A DNA stretch of 64,000 bases from assembly GCA_035547425.1 (NCBI GenBank), contig DASZUU010000044.1:1-64000 (forward strand), written 5' to 3'. Below, in pieces: positions 1 through 8,921 of this stretch (within the stretch, counting starts at the first letter, position 1; the number at the start of each line of letters is the position of its first letter). This DNA is from Alloacidobacterium sp035547425. GTDB lineage: Bacteria > Acidobacteriota > Terriglobia > Terriglobales > Acidobacteriaceae. A program made the position numbers and the translations under genes. The notes under the pieces are model-generated. The model worked only from the letters and a program-made list of their open reading frames with translations. It did not search any database and was not told where the DNA came from.

Positions 1-63
1 GACTGAGCGACGGTGGCAAAACCACCACAGGATGATCGGGTGACGCGCGCCCGCGAGGTCCCG
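1..63 (+). other. Possible 3' end of a frameshifted cold-shock gene
   Basis: A short reading stretch ends in the peptide PPQDDRVTRAREV, close to the C-terminus of the intact cold-shock protein at 25620-25838 (PQADQVTRAREVA). An in-frame TGA lies at 4-6, but shifting frame at the A-run 18-21 extends the match upstream (DGGK before PPQ). This suggests the tail of a cold-shock gene entering from the left with a frameshift, or a sequencing error in the A-run. The match is short, so this is a guess. Confidence 0.25.
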
Positions 64-82
64 GCGCTAGCGTCGGGACCTC
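55..82. terminator. GC-rich hairpin between left-edge gene and priA
   Basis: A perfect 9-bp inverted repeat, GAGGTCCCG (55-63) with CGGGACCTC (74-82). The loop contains a further short palindrome, so the stem can be nearly continuous. It lies between the left-edge reading frame and the end of convergent priA. There is no T-run on either side, so it may be only part of a terminator. Confidence 0.35.
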
Positions 83-164
83 ACCGACTACTGTCGCAAA
101 ACAAAAAGACAATAGCCTCTTTTAGAGATACAAGGATGACAACCTACATTCTTAATTCGTCACC

Positions 165-2627
165 TTACATTAAGCTGACCGCATCGACATCCACAATGAG
201 ATTGCGGCGCGGAATGCCCGAGGCTTCCGCATGCGCCAGCATTGCCCGCAATGTTTTTGCCAGAAGCTGACGCTTTTCCGCCTTCATCACCAGGTGGAAA
301 CGATAAATACGCTTGATGCGCGCGATAGGCGCGGTAGCAGGGCCGAGAACGCGCACGCCGGTTAATTGCGTTTGCTGCAGCCAGCGGCCGAGTGTGGCAG
401 ACCATCCGGCAGCTTCTTCCAGGTGCTGGCTTTGGATTAGAACATTGGCCAGGACGTTGAAGGGCGGATAGTGCATCCAGCGGCGGTATTTCAGCTCGCG
501 CTCTACGAAGGCGTGGAAGTCGTGCTTTGCAGCACATTCGATAGCGTAGTGATCCGGATGGTAAGTTTGCACGATGACTTTGCCGGGCAACTCACCGCGT
601 CCGGCCCGGCCTGAAACTTGCGTCAGCAATTGAAAAACGCGCTCGGAGGCGCGGAAATCCGGCATCCCGAGGGCATGGTCGCATCCGACGACGCCAACCA
701 GAGTAACACCGTGGATATCGTGCCCTTTGGCGATCATCTGCGTGCCGACAAGAAGATTGATTTCGCCGGAATGCAAACGCGTAAGCAGGCGTTCCAGATC
801 GTGCCGCCCGCGCACCGTATCGCGATCCATGCGGCCAATACGCGCGCCCGGAAAAATTTCCTGTAACCGCTCTTCGCCCTGCTGCGAACCGGCACCGAGA
901 AAGTACAGGTGCTCGCTCTCGCATTTCGGACAAAGCTTCGGCACTGTCCTTTTGTAGCCGCAGTAATGACATTCCAAGCGCTGTCCTGCATGAGCGCGGG
1001 CATCGTCACTGGAAAGAGCCTTATGATAGGTAAGCGAAATGGCGCAGTTCTCGCATTCAAGCTTTTCGCCGCATGCGCGGCACATGACGACGAAAGAATA
1101 GCCGCGCCGATTCAGCAAAATAATGGCCTGCTCGCCACGCTCCAGCGTCGCTTTTGTTTCTTCAATAAGAGCGCGAGAAAACAGCTGCTCCTGTCCTGTC
1201 TCCTGAAATTCGCCGCGCATATCTACGAGCTCAACAACAGGCAACGGGCGCTGATTCACGCGTTCGTGCATCTCGATTTTGAGATAGCGGCCACGCTGAG
1301 CATTCTGCCAGGATTCCAGCGATGGCGTGGCCGAACCGAGCACCACTGTAGCCGATGAAAGCTTCGCCCGCATCACGGCAACATCGCGTGCGTGATAGCG
1401 CGGCATTTCTTCCTGCTTGTAGCTGGAGTCATGCTCTTCATCCACGACAATCAGCCCGAGATTCTCAACCGGAGCGAAAATAGCAGATCGCGTACCGACG
1501 ACAATACGGGCATCGCCTCTGCGGATACGATGCCATTGCTCGGCTCGTTCCTCAGGAGTAAGGGCTGAATGCAGCAATGCTACTTCTGACGAAAAAGCGT
1601 GATGCAACTGCGCTGCCATTGCCGGCGTGAGACCAATTTCAGGCACAAGCAGAATGGCCGACTTACCCTGATCGAGCGCGTGACGCATGGCAGCAAGGTA
1701 GACTGCGGTTTTGCCCGAACCGGTGACTCCGTGCAGAAGGTGCGGACGAAATTCCGCCGATACAACAGAAGCAGTGATTGCATCAAAGGCTGCGCGCTGC
1801 TGCATATTCAATTCATACTCGGGCCGCTTAACGCCGAGTCCGGTAAGATGAAAATCAGCCGCGCGTTCTTCGATGCGCACCAGGTTGCGCTTTACCAATG
1901 TATTCAATGTCGATTGCGGAACTGCCAGCCTGCGCAATTCGGCAACAGGCATTTCGTTATTTGCGCCGGCAAGTTCAGCCAGGATCGCCTGTTGATTTTC
2001 ATTTAGTTTCGGCAGGCGTGTGTCGGGAACCAGCACAGCGTATCGCACGGTTCGACGCGCATCGCGGGCATCGGCTCCTGTTTCGCGAGCGATCCAGCGC
2101 TTACGCAGCATGCCTTGAAGCAATTGCAGGCTTGCTCCGGTTGCGGAGCGCAGGCGCGGAATTCTTACCGCTTCTCCGTTTTCGAGATAGTTTAGAACAG
2201 CATATTCCATATTCTGCTCTTCAGGGGAGAGCCGTGAGCGGCGTGATGAGCCTTTCTCTGCGCCTTCATGCAATGCCTGCCGGCCAGTATCGGTGATTCG
2301 ATAGAGAACCACGCGGCGCACCTCGGCCATAAGTGGCAACATAGTGCGCAATACCTCGCCTAACGGTGCGATATAGTATTGCGCGATCCATTGGGCAAGA
2401 TCGAGAAGCAAGCCGGAGATGATCGGCTCCGGATCGAGAACAGTGATTAACTGCTTCGCTTCTACCGGAGGCGCTTCGTCGTGTACACGCACAACGACTC
2501 CTGCAAGTTTTTCATTACGAAACGGAACCAATACACGGCAGCCAATACCGGGAACTTCGCCGTTGAGCGCATACGTGAAAGCGCAATCGACGGGCACGGG
2601 TAAAGCTACATCACAAAAAGCAGACAT
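165..2627 (-). CDS. priA: Primosomal replication restart helicase PriA
   Basis: Replication restart helicase: a 3'-to-5' DNA-dependent ATPase that recognises stalled forks and reloads the replisome. At 820 residues it is somewhat longer than the usual 700-750. The N-terminal DNA-binding part is followed by the helicase core, with P-loop GVTGSGKT (about 300-307), DEEH box (396-399) and GSATPS motif (about 431-436). The zinc module has paired cysteines at about 516/519, 525/528, 553/556 and 566/569, all eight intact. C-terminal helicase motifs include GTQMIAKGHD and SGRAGR. It lies 46 bases downstream of the M14 peptidase on the same strand and may be co-transcribed. No strong ribosome binding site is visible before the ATG. 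Confidence 0.97.
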   Translation of the reverse strand: MSAFCDVALPVPVDCAFTYALNGEVPGIGCRVLVPFRNEKLAGVVVRVHDEAPPVEAKQLITVLDPEPIISGLLLDLAQWIAQYYIAPLGEVLRTMLPLMAEVRRVVLYRITDTGRQALHEGAEKGSSRRSRLSPEEQNMEYAVLNYLENGEAVRIPRLRSATGASLQLLQGMLRKRWIARETGADARDARRTVRYAVLVPDTRLPKLNENQQAILAELAGANNEMPVAELRRLAVPQSTLNTLVKRNLVRIEERAADFHLTGLGVKRPEYELNMQQRAAFDAITASVVSAEFRPHLLHGVTGSGKTAVYLAAMRHALDQGKSAILLVPEIGLTPAMAAQLHHAFSSEVALLHSALTPEERAEQWHRIRRGDARIVVGTRSAIFAPVENLGLIVVDEEHDSSYKQEEMPRYHARDVAVMRAKLSSATVVLGSATPSLESWQNAQRGRYLKIEMHERVNQRPLPVVELVDMRGEFQETGQEQLFSRALIEETKATLERGEQAIILLNRRGYSFVVMCRACGEKLECENCAISLTYHKALSSDDARAHAGQRLECHYCGYKRTVPKLCPKCESEHLYFLGAGSQQGEERLQEIFPGARIGRMDRDTVRGRHDLERLLTRLHSGEINLLVGTQMIAKGHDIHGVTLVGVVGCDHALGMPDFRASERVFQLLTQVSGRAGRGELPGKVIVQTYHPDHYAIECAAKHDFHAFVERELKYRRWMHYPPFNVLANVLIQSQHLEEAAGWSATLGRWLQQTQLTGVRVLGPATAPIARIKRIYRFHLVMKAEKRQLLAKTLRAMLAHAEASGIPRRNLIVDVDAVSLM

Positions 2628-2673
2628 GGGTACTAAGGCGAGAGTATCAGAAGAAATTCACTCCCGCCCCGCC

Positions 2674-5600
2674 TCAGTTTCCTTTGTTGGGTTGCGTTTG
2701 TACAGTGTTGTTGCCGAGATGATCGAAGTTCATGATTGCGTTGAACACAAGTGGATAGCTGCCGATGGTTTCGCCGCGATACAGCGGATTATTCGCAAAG
2801 AGCAGCACTGTTCCCTTACCCAGATGGGCAGCGACTACCGCAGCATGTTGCGCCAGCAAATCCCCATGGTCGAGCAAGCCTGAGACGAGCAGCGAGTTCT
2901 TATCCTCATAGCGCAGTAATACCTGCGGCCGCAGCTCTGCGGGGATAACATTAGGGTTGTTGCGCATCTGCTCTTCATTGAGAGGCATGGGTTCCCACGG
3001 TTTTGGGTGCGGACGATCTTCCGCAGCCATATATGGCCGTCCCTGCGGAATATCGGGATCGTCTGGACCACCACGTCCCGTTGGACGCTGATCTTCTGCG
3101 CCAAAGCGCGTGCCGCGCGTGCCGCCCACCGTATTACTTACATTGAGTGAAAGACCCTCTTCGCTGTAGACCGTTAGAGGCTTAGTGTATCCATAGAGCA
3201 CAGGTGATTTTGCATCGACAGTTACGGTGGCCAGCAATGTGCCGACTACTTTGAGATCGCCGTGCGGCACAACAGAAACACCGGGAGCAAGGCCGGCATC
3301 GATGGCAAGCTGCGCCGTATCCTGCGAAGTGATGAGCAAACCGCCTTGCTCAACGAAATGATGCAGATGCTCGACGCCGCTGTAGGCAAGGCCCGGACGC
3401 ATGTCATCGGTGGTATCAATGCGGCCAAGATTTGGAGTCAGCTCTGTTTTCTGCCATGGAATTGGATTGCCCCACATGGGCAGGCCCTGAATAATCTGGT
3501 TGGTGTGTGCGCCTACGGGCGCAAAGAGAATCACGTCGTACTTTGAACGCAAATCGTCTTCCCGACTTACAGTTTGCGTACTGATGTAGTCGAAGGGCAC
3601 GCCCATCTTGTCGAGCGTCTGCCGCCACCAGCCTTCCGCCTGTGTGCTGATCCAGGTGTGCATCAAGGCAATGCGCGGGGCTATGATTTTATGCATTGGA
3701 ACAGCGGAAGGAGCGGATGCCTGAACAGGTGGCAACAGCAGTGTTTCTCCAGCCGCTTTCTTCACCTCATCCCAGGAAGCACCCTGAACAATCAAGGAAC
3801 CCGCCGGAAATTGTTGATTGTTCGCGGTAAATGCAGAATCTGCTACTGATACAGTTGCACCTTTTAGCTTATACAGGAAAGTGATAAGGTTCGGATCTGC
3901 ATGATTCGGGATGAGTATAGTGGAACCATCTCCGTTAGAGCTGCCCCAACTGTATCCTGCTGGTGCAGCCTCCATTTTCGTTTTCAAAATCGCGGCATCC
4001 GTGACCCGGACAGCTTCCACTCCAAAAAGAGCGGGTAGCGACCATCCCGTATCGTCATACGGAGTCTTTTGCGGATCGTTTGGCGCCCAGTATTGGCGAT
4101 CTAACAAAGCATCGGCTATGCGGGAATAGGGCTGATCCATGCGGACGACATAGCTGCCTGTAGGAAAAGTACGCTGCTCCGTCTTTGGCTTTGTGTCTTT
4201 CTCGTCGGCATCGTCTTTGTGATCGTGTTTCGGCCCGGCAGGAACAGAGATGGTCACAACTTCTGTCGTTCTGCTGATTTCTACATGTTGCGCACGCAGG
4301 ACATCGAGCAGCATGCGCTGGCGGTCGCTGGAGTCGTCATTTGCAGGAAGTACGTAAGCAGCGGGGCCGGAATCATTCGGCTTCAGGATGGATCGCTTGC
4401 TCTTGAGATAGAAATTGTTGAGGAAGGTCTGCGCGTTTTGTGCGAAATAGTTGAGAGAAACAAGCAGCGCGGTTTGTTCATAGTTGTTGTTATCCCGCTG
4501 TGACCATTTTACTTTTGGATAAGGCGGGTTCTGACGAAACCACGTGCGCGAGTATTCGCCCGGCTGCAGAATCCGCTCGACAGTATCGGCCCCACCATTG
4601 CCGAAGGTTTCATAAAGCCGGCTGATGCCGTTGTGCATAGCGGCCATAAACATGAGATAGCCGGGGCTCCAGGTGTCAAAGTCGCCGTGTGTAAAGACTC
4701 CCGGCATGCCGAACTTCGTCATCTCCTGCACGTTGTTCCAGCCAATCATCTGCCATTCGTTTGTCAAGATCGGATCAAGCCACGCATTGTATGGCTCATC
4801 GCCTACGGTGTTGTCGTAGAGAAATGGCACTGACTCATGCAGGTCATGCAGCACTTGTGCGTGCCATGCAAGATAGGTATCGAGCACGTTGCGCGATAAG
4901 TTCAGCGTCAATGTCATGGCATCGCGATTGTTGTCGTGCGCGACGTAGTGTCCCCAATAAAGCAAGCGCGGGTAATTTTCGTTTGGATGCGCCTTGTGCC
5001 ACTTATACACATCGACCATGCGATCACGGCCATCGACTTCCACCACCGGCGTAATCAGCGTAATCATGTGCGAACGGATGAATTGAATGTATGGCGCATC
5101 ATCCACGGCAAGTCGATAGGCTAATTCCATTAAAGCGGTAGGAGCGCCGGTTTCCGGGGAGTGAATCGTGCCGGTGATGTAGTAGACAGGAACGGACTGC
5201 TTCACCAGTTGCGCTGCTGTTGCGTCATTCATGTGGATGGTGCGCGGGTCGGCAAGCTTCGCCAAACGAGCATCATTTTCCTTGTAATTTTTCAGCAGCG
5301 ACTCATCGGCAACGGCAACAGCTATCATCTCGCGGCCTTCTTCCGTGTGGCCGATGGTGAAAACCTTCACGCGCGGGCTGGCTTTTTCCAGCATCCGAAA
5401 ATAGGCATACACATCTTCCGCATACGGAAGCATGTTCGGAGCACCGGCAACATCGCCGAGAGCTTTTGCCGGTGTAGGCACGGTGGGAGATGCAGGCAGA
5501 TAATCGGTGAGAGGCGAGTTCAACTCGGGCAGCGTGGTGTATTGCGCTATGTGCCGGCTATATTCCCGATCGATAGGCTGCTTTGGATCGCGGGCATAGG

Positions 5601-5685
5601 TCTGATCGATCTGAGCTGCCGCCTGCAGGCAAACAATGGCCATGCAGGAAATAAGCACTCTACGACAAAAAAGAGGAGCGGGCAT
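2674..5685 (-). CDS. Secreted zinc carboxypeptidase, M14 family
   Basis: Large M14-type metallocarboxypeptidase of 1003 residues, probably periplasmic or secreted. A signal peptide covers about residues 1-25 (hydrophobic stretch, then QAAAQ). The catalytic domain follows a linker; the zinc-binding HxxE motif is seen as HSPE at 175-178 in a typical GTIHSPETG context, and a further conserved His lies in DLHES. The long C-terminal half has no domain I recognise; large acidobacterial M14 proteins often carry such extensions. A good ribosome binding site (AGGAGA, 5693-5698) precedes the ATG. Substrate is unknown: peptide or murein peptide cleavage are both possible. Confidence 0.88.
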   Translation of the reverse strand: MPAPLFCRRVLISCMAIVCLQAAAQIDQTYARDPKQPIDREYSRHIAQYTTLPELNSPLTDYLPASPTVPTPAKALGDVAGAPNMLPYAEDVYAYFRMLEKASPRVKVFTIGHTEEGREMIAVAVADESLLKNYKENDARLAKLADPRTIHMNDATAAQLVKQSVPVYYITGTIHSPETGAPTALMELAYRLAVDDAPYIQFIRSHMITLITPVVEVDGRDRMVDVYKWHKAHPNENYPRLLYWGHYVAHDNNRDAMTLTLNLSRNVLDTYLAWHAQVLHDLHESVPFLYDNTVGDEPYNAWLDPILTNEWQMIGWNNVQEMTKFGMPGVFTHGDFDTWSPGYLMFMAAMHNGISRLYETFGNGGADTVERILQPGEYSRTWFRQNPPYPKVKWSQRDNNNYEQTALLVSLNYFAQNAQTFLNNFYLKSKRSILKPNDSGPAAYVLPANDDSSDRQRMLLDVLRAQHVEISRTTEVVTISVPAGPKHDHKDDADEKDTKPKTEQRTFPTGSYVVRMDQPYSRIADALLDRQYWAPNDPQKTPYDDTGWSLPALFGVEAVRVTDAAILKTKMEAAPAGYSWGSSNGDGSTILIPNHADPNLITFLYKLKGATVSVADSAFTANNQQFPAGSLIVQGASWDEVKKAAGETLLLPPVQASAPSAVPMHKIIAPRIALMHTWISTQAEGWWRQTLDKMGVPFDYISTQTVSREDDLRSKYDVILFAPVGAHTNQIIQGLPMWGNPIPWQKTELTPNLGRIDTTDDMRPGLAYSGVEHLHHFVEQGGLLITSQDTAQLAIDAGLAPGVSVVPHGDLKVVGTLLATVTVDAKSPVLYGYTKPLTVYSEEGLSLNVSNTVGGTRGTRFGAEDQRPTGRGGPDDPDIPQGRPYMAAEDRPHPKPWEPMPLNEEQMRNNPNVIPAELRPQVLLRYEDKNSLLVSGLLDHGDLLAQHAAVVAAHLGKGTVLLFANNPLYRGETIGSYPLVFNAIMNFDHLGNNTVQTQPNKGN

Positions 5686-5770
5686 CGCTGGTTCTCCTGA
5701 AACAATTGCGCATCTTTTGATTCTGAATACTGAGAAGAATAGCAGACTGTATGTCGCCGACGTGCAATGG

Positions 5771-7111
5771 CTATTGATTTACCTCTTCCTCAACCAAAGC
5801 GGGCACTTTAGGTTGAAGAATACCGAGTTCCTCATAGATAGGCCGCATATCCTTGCGGATGACTTTGAGGCGCGACCAGAACCAGAGCGCGCCGATAATG
5901 CACGCCACTCCGCTGATAATAACGGTGTGCTGCGGGCCGATGCTGTGGCCCAGAGCGCCCGCCATCAGGCTTCCGAACGGCGCCATGCCGACAAATGCGA
6001 CGGTGTAGTAGCTCATGACGCGCCCGCGCTTATCCTCGGGCACCAGCGTTTGAATGATGGTGTTGCTGGCCGTCATACCTTGCATCATGCCGAATCCGGT
6101 CACCAGCATGAGCAGCAGCGACAACCATTGCATATGCGACAACCCAAAACCAACCAGGCCCACACCGAAGACAGCAGCGGCAATGGGGATCATTTTTACC
6201 AGCCCGCGCACCGATTTACGAACAACCAGCGAGAGCGCGGATATCAGCGCGCCGATGCCAAGAGCTCCCATCAGAAAGCCCAGAGTATGCGGACCGCCAT
6301 GCAATACCTGCGCTGCGAAGACAGGCATCAAAACCACAAAAGGCATTCCCATCAGGCTGAGCAGCGCAAAGAGCAGCAGAATTGTGCGGATGGGCACGAA
6401 TCCGGAGACATATGCCCAGCCCTCTTTTAGCTGATCCACCATGGTGACGCTTGTTCGTTTAATAACCGCAACGTTCACACGCATCATGAGCAACGATGCA
6501 ATCACTGCGATGTAGCTGATGGCGTCGACCAGAAAGCACCAGCCCTCGTTCGTCGCCGCAATCACAAGGCCTGCCAGCGACGGGCCGATCAGACGGGCGA
6601 GATTCACCATGGACGAGTTGATGGCAATAGCGTTTGAGAGATCGCCGCGGTCTTCGACCATCTGAACCATAAAGGCCTGGCGTCCCGGCATATCAAAGGA
6701 GTTGATGAGGCCCTGAAAGACGCTCAGCCAAAGAACTTCGTGAATATTGATGACTTTTGTCAGAGTCAGCACCGCCAGGGCCAACGATTGAACCATGGCC
6801 AGCGCCTGTGTCCAAACCAGTACACGGCGGCGGTCCATGCGATCGACCATGACCCCGGCAAAGGGCGCAAGCAGAAAGGTAGGAATCTGGCCGGCGAAGC
6901 TCACGGTGCCCAGCAGCAGCGATGACTTTGTGAGCCGGTATACCAGCCAGGAAGTCGCAATCCGCGTCATCCAGGTACCGATGAGGGAAATGCTCTGCCC
7001 GCCGAAAAACAGGCGAAAGTTGCGATGGCGCAGGGCGCGCCACGCGTGCGAATAATCACGCCTGGAAGCTGGCTTTTCCGGCTCAATTTTTTCTTCTGTT
7101 TCGAGGGTCAT
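5771..7111 (-). CDS. MFS transporter, MFS_3 / EntS-like exporter
   Basis: Inner-membrane major facilitator protein of about 446 residues with twelve predicted helices. The N-terminal signature (RNFRLFFGGQSISLIGTWM, then DRMDRRRVL in the helix 2-3 loop) is typical of the MFS_3 group that includes the enterobactin exporter EntS. Substrate is unknown. I chose ATG at 7111 over a TTG two codons upstream because a -10-like hexamer sits exactly 6 bases before this ATG and no ribosome binding site is present, as at several other genes here. It is transcribed in the same direction as the M14 gene 85 bases downstream. Confidence 0.88.
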   Translation of the reverse strand: MTLETEEKIEPEKPASRRDYSHAWRALRHRNFRLFFGGQSISLIGTWMTRIATSWLVYRLTKSSLLLGTVSFAGQIPTFLLAPFAGVMVDRMDRRRVLVWTQALAMVQSLALAVLTLTKVINIHEVLWLSVFQGLINSFDMPGRQAFMVQMVEDRGDLSNAIAINSSMVNLARLIGPSLAGLVIAATNEGWCFLVDAISYIAVIASLLMMRVNVAVIKRTSVTMVDQLKEGWAYVSGFVPIRTILLLFALLSLMGMPFVVLMPVFAAQVLHGGPHTLGFLMGALGIGALISALSLVVRKSVRGLVKMIPIAAAVFGVGLVGFGLSHMQWLSLLLMLVTGFGMMQGMTASNTIIQTLVPEDKRGRVMSYYTVAFVGMAPFGSLMAGALGHSIGPQHTVIISGVACIIGALWFWSRLKVIRKDMRPIYEELGILQPKVPALVEEEVNQ

Positions 7112-7117
7112 TCGCAA

Positions 7118-7123
7118 AGAATA
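7118..7123 (-). promoter_or_regulatory. Candidate -10 box for leaderless MFS gene
   Basis: TATTCT on the minus strand, separated by 6 bases (TTGCGA) from the ATG at 7111. Transcription would begin at the start codon itself. No clear -35 box is seen. Confidence 0.45.
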
Positions 7124-7185
7124 TTTTCGCTGATCTTTTCTTTTCGATGCGATCAGGCAACGAATCGGCTAGGAATCTTTACAGC

Positions 7186-8463
7186 TTATTTCCCAAATGG
7201 GCGTAATCGTACAAAAACGGTGATGCCCATTGGATCACTCCCATATACTCGTTGCAAAAGCGAGCCTGGCGTGTAGACCGTGGTCTGGGCGCCAATCGCC
7301 GTTTTCCAGCGCGGCAGCCAATCAAATTCACGATCATATCCAAAGGTATAGGCCTGTACACGACCGGCGGGTTCCTCCTCAAATCCCGCCGGAACTGAAT
7401 TTTCGCCAAGCAGCAGCTCGGTTGTACGATCCACATTTTCCATGCGTGTCCAGGCGTAATTCTTTTCCGCGAAGCGTAACGTGGATTCAAGCAGATAGCT
7501 GTTCTGGATAATATTGTCGGCGAGCGAACGCGTTCTACCCCATGCGATTGTGCTGGCCCAATTGCCATGTGGCATCAGGCGGTTGTACATGGCTGAAGCC
7601 GTCATGCGTTCCTGATCTTCGTCCGGAAACAGCGCCTCGGGGCTGTGAATACGACCGTAAGAATATTGTCCGCTCCAATTTTTCCCCGGCTGTAAAGTCA
7701 GGCGCGTCGACCATGAGTCGATAACCCCTTGCTGTACCTGCCAGCGGTGCTCATTTGGTTCGCGTCCATGAAAGCCGCTAGCCTCTACGCGCGCGATGCC
7801 CTGCGTCAGGCCCACAGTCACAACATCATCTGCGATATGGGTCGAGTCTTCCTGGTGATGGCCCAGCGTTCCCACCGGATTTTCAAAAGCAGAAGCGCGA
7901 TGCGGATAGGCCGTAGGCCCCAGAGCAGGATCGCCGACAGGCGCGGCATAGAGAGAGAGCAATGTCTTTACATTCAGCCTCCAATCGTAGATGGCAGCGA
8001 GTTCCATGAGGAAATTGTGCGGATGCTGACCATCGGCAATGGGCTTACCGTAAGCAGTCTCCCCTTGCTGGAAAAGCAGGGGGTATTGTCGATCCGTCAC
8101 CGTAGCCGGTTCGAGGCTGAACATGCCGCGCAGCGTGAGATATCCGGAACCCAGCTGACGCTGCCCCATAGGCATAAACCAGTTCGTAGAAAAAAACTTA
8201 TCGCCTCCGCGCGGACTTGTTTGCTGCTCGTCAGCCACGAAGGCATTCGCATGAAACATCAACATCCAGTTGTTGTGCATTGTCATCCACATGGGTGTTG
8301 GCGTGGAGTTTGGCTCCGCACTGGTGCCGGAACTGGCGTGATGTATGATCTGTTGCACAAAAGTGCTGTTATTGCGGTTCATCATGTCGCCCATGCCGGG
8401 CACGGATTGCTGCGCTACAGCAACGCCGCTATACAAAAGCAGCATTGCAAACTTTTTTTTCAC
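7186..8463 (-). CDS. Met/His-rich outer-membrane-like protein, unknown function
   Basis: Exported protein of about 425 residues, probably an outer-membrane beta-barrel: a signal peptide (KKKFAMLLLYSGVAVAQ) is followed by many alternating aromatic strands and a C-terminus of beta character (VRLRPFGK). The first hundred residues are rich in Met and His (GMGDMMNR, PMWMTMHNNWMLMFH, DGQHPHNF), which hints at soft-metal contact. I chose the GTG at 8463 because GAGGAG lies about 7 bases upstream and a signal peptide follows directly; a longer frame opens at 8508 but puts non-signal residues ahead of it. It is third in an operon with a DHA2 exporter and a Cys-rich small protein. Function is not known. 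Confidence 0.7.
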   Translation of the reverse strand: MKKKFAMLLLYSGVAVAQQSVPGMGDMMNRNNSTFVQQIIHHASSGTSAEPNSTPTPMWMTMHNNWMLMFHANAFVADEQQTSPRGGDKFFSTNWFMPMGQRQLGSGYLTLRGMFSLEPATVTDRQYPLLFQQGETAYGKPIADGQHPHNFLMELAAIYDWRLNVKTLLSLYAAPVGDPALGPTAYPHRASAFENPVGTLGHHQEDSTHIADDVVTVGLTQGIARVEASGFHGREPNEHRWQVQQGVIDSWSTRLTLQPGKNWSGQYSYGRIHSPEALFPDEDQERMTASAMYNRLMPHGNWASTIAWGRTRSLADNIIQNSYLLESTLRFAEKNYAWTRMENVDRTTELLLGENSVPAGFEEEPAGRVQAYTFGYDREFDWLPRWKTAIGAQTTVYTPGSLLQRVYGSDPMGITVFVRLRPFGK

Positions 8464-8546
8464 AGAAGACTCCTCAGCAGGAAACGCGAAGAACGAGCAA
8501 CGGCTCAAATCTGCCGCTGCAATTTTTTGTCAGAGGAGTTGTGTAA

Positions 8547-8921
8547 TCAGATACGAAGTGGAACGGTAAAGGAAGATCGTGCCAAGCCGGATAAAGATGG
8601 ATCGCTATGGGCTGGAAACCATGGGCTGCCTGTTGCTGCGATGGAAACAGCGAAAGGCGGGGCTGTGGTTATCTGAAGGCCGTATGAGTCGGTAATCGCA
8701 GTTGTGGGACTTTCCTGTGGATGTCCGCAGGTCTGCGCATGCGCAATGATGGAAGCTTTTTCGCAATGCCGCATCTGCTGCGGACAGCAAGCAGCTGCGA
8801 ATGTCCGCGTGGGAGCGCAAGCTACTTCGCAGACAGCAGATGACACCATGCCTGCCAGCAGCAGGATGGTCATGCAGGCCGCGACCAAAAAACGTTTGCG
8901 CATGCTCCTATCGTACTCCAT
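8547..8921 (-). CDS. Small Cys-rich exported protein
   Basis: Exported protein of about 124 residues. A hydrophobic signal segment (RKRFLVAACMTILLLAGM) is followed by six cysteines within about 40 residues (CEVAC, AACC, RHC, TCG) and then a Pro/Ala/Ser-rich tail. Its ATG overlaps the stop of the upstream exporter (TAATG), which implies translational coupling. The Cys cluster and the Met/His-rich neighbour suggest metal handling, but no known metal-binding domain is recognised. A start at 8903 is possible, but the Shine-Dalgarno-like AGGAG there is too close. Confidence 0.6.
   Translation of the reverse strand: MEYDRSMRKRFLVAACMTILLLAGMVSSAVCEVACAPTRTFAAACCPQQMRHCEKASIIAHAQTCGHPQESPTTAITDSYGLQITTAPPFAVSIAATGSPWFPAHSDPSLSGLARSSFTVPLRI

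Noticed and set aside
5636..6430. 264-codon open frame opposite the MFS gene
   Set aside because: Composition full of His, Gln and Arg, typical of antisense to a transporter.
7729..8676. Long open frame on the plus strand opposite the Met/His-rich protein gene
   Set aside because: No domain, poor composition (very high Arg/His/Ile mix), no ribosome binding site; a shadow of the real gene.
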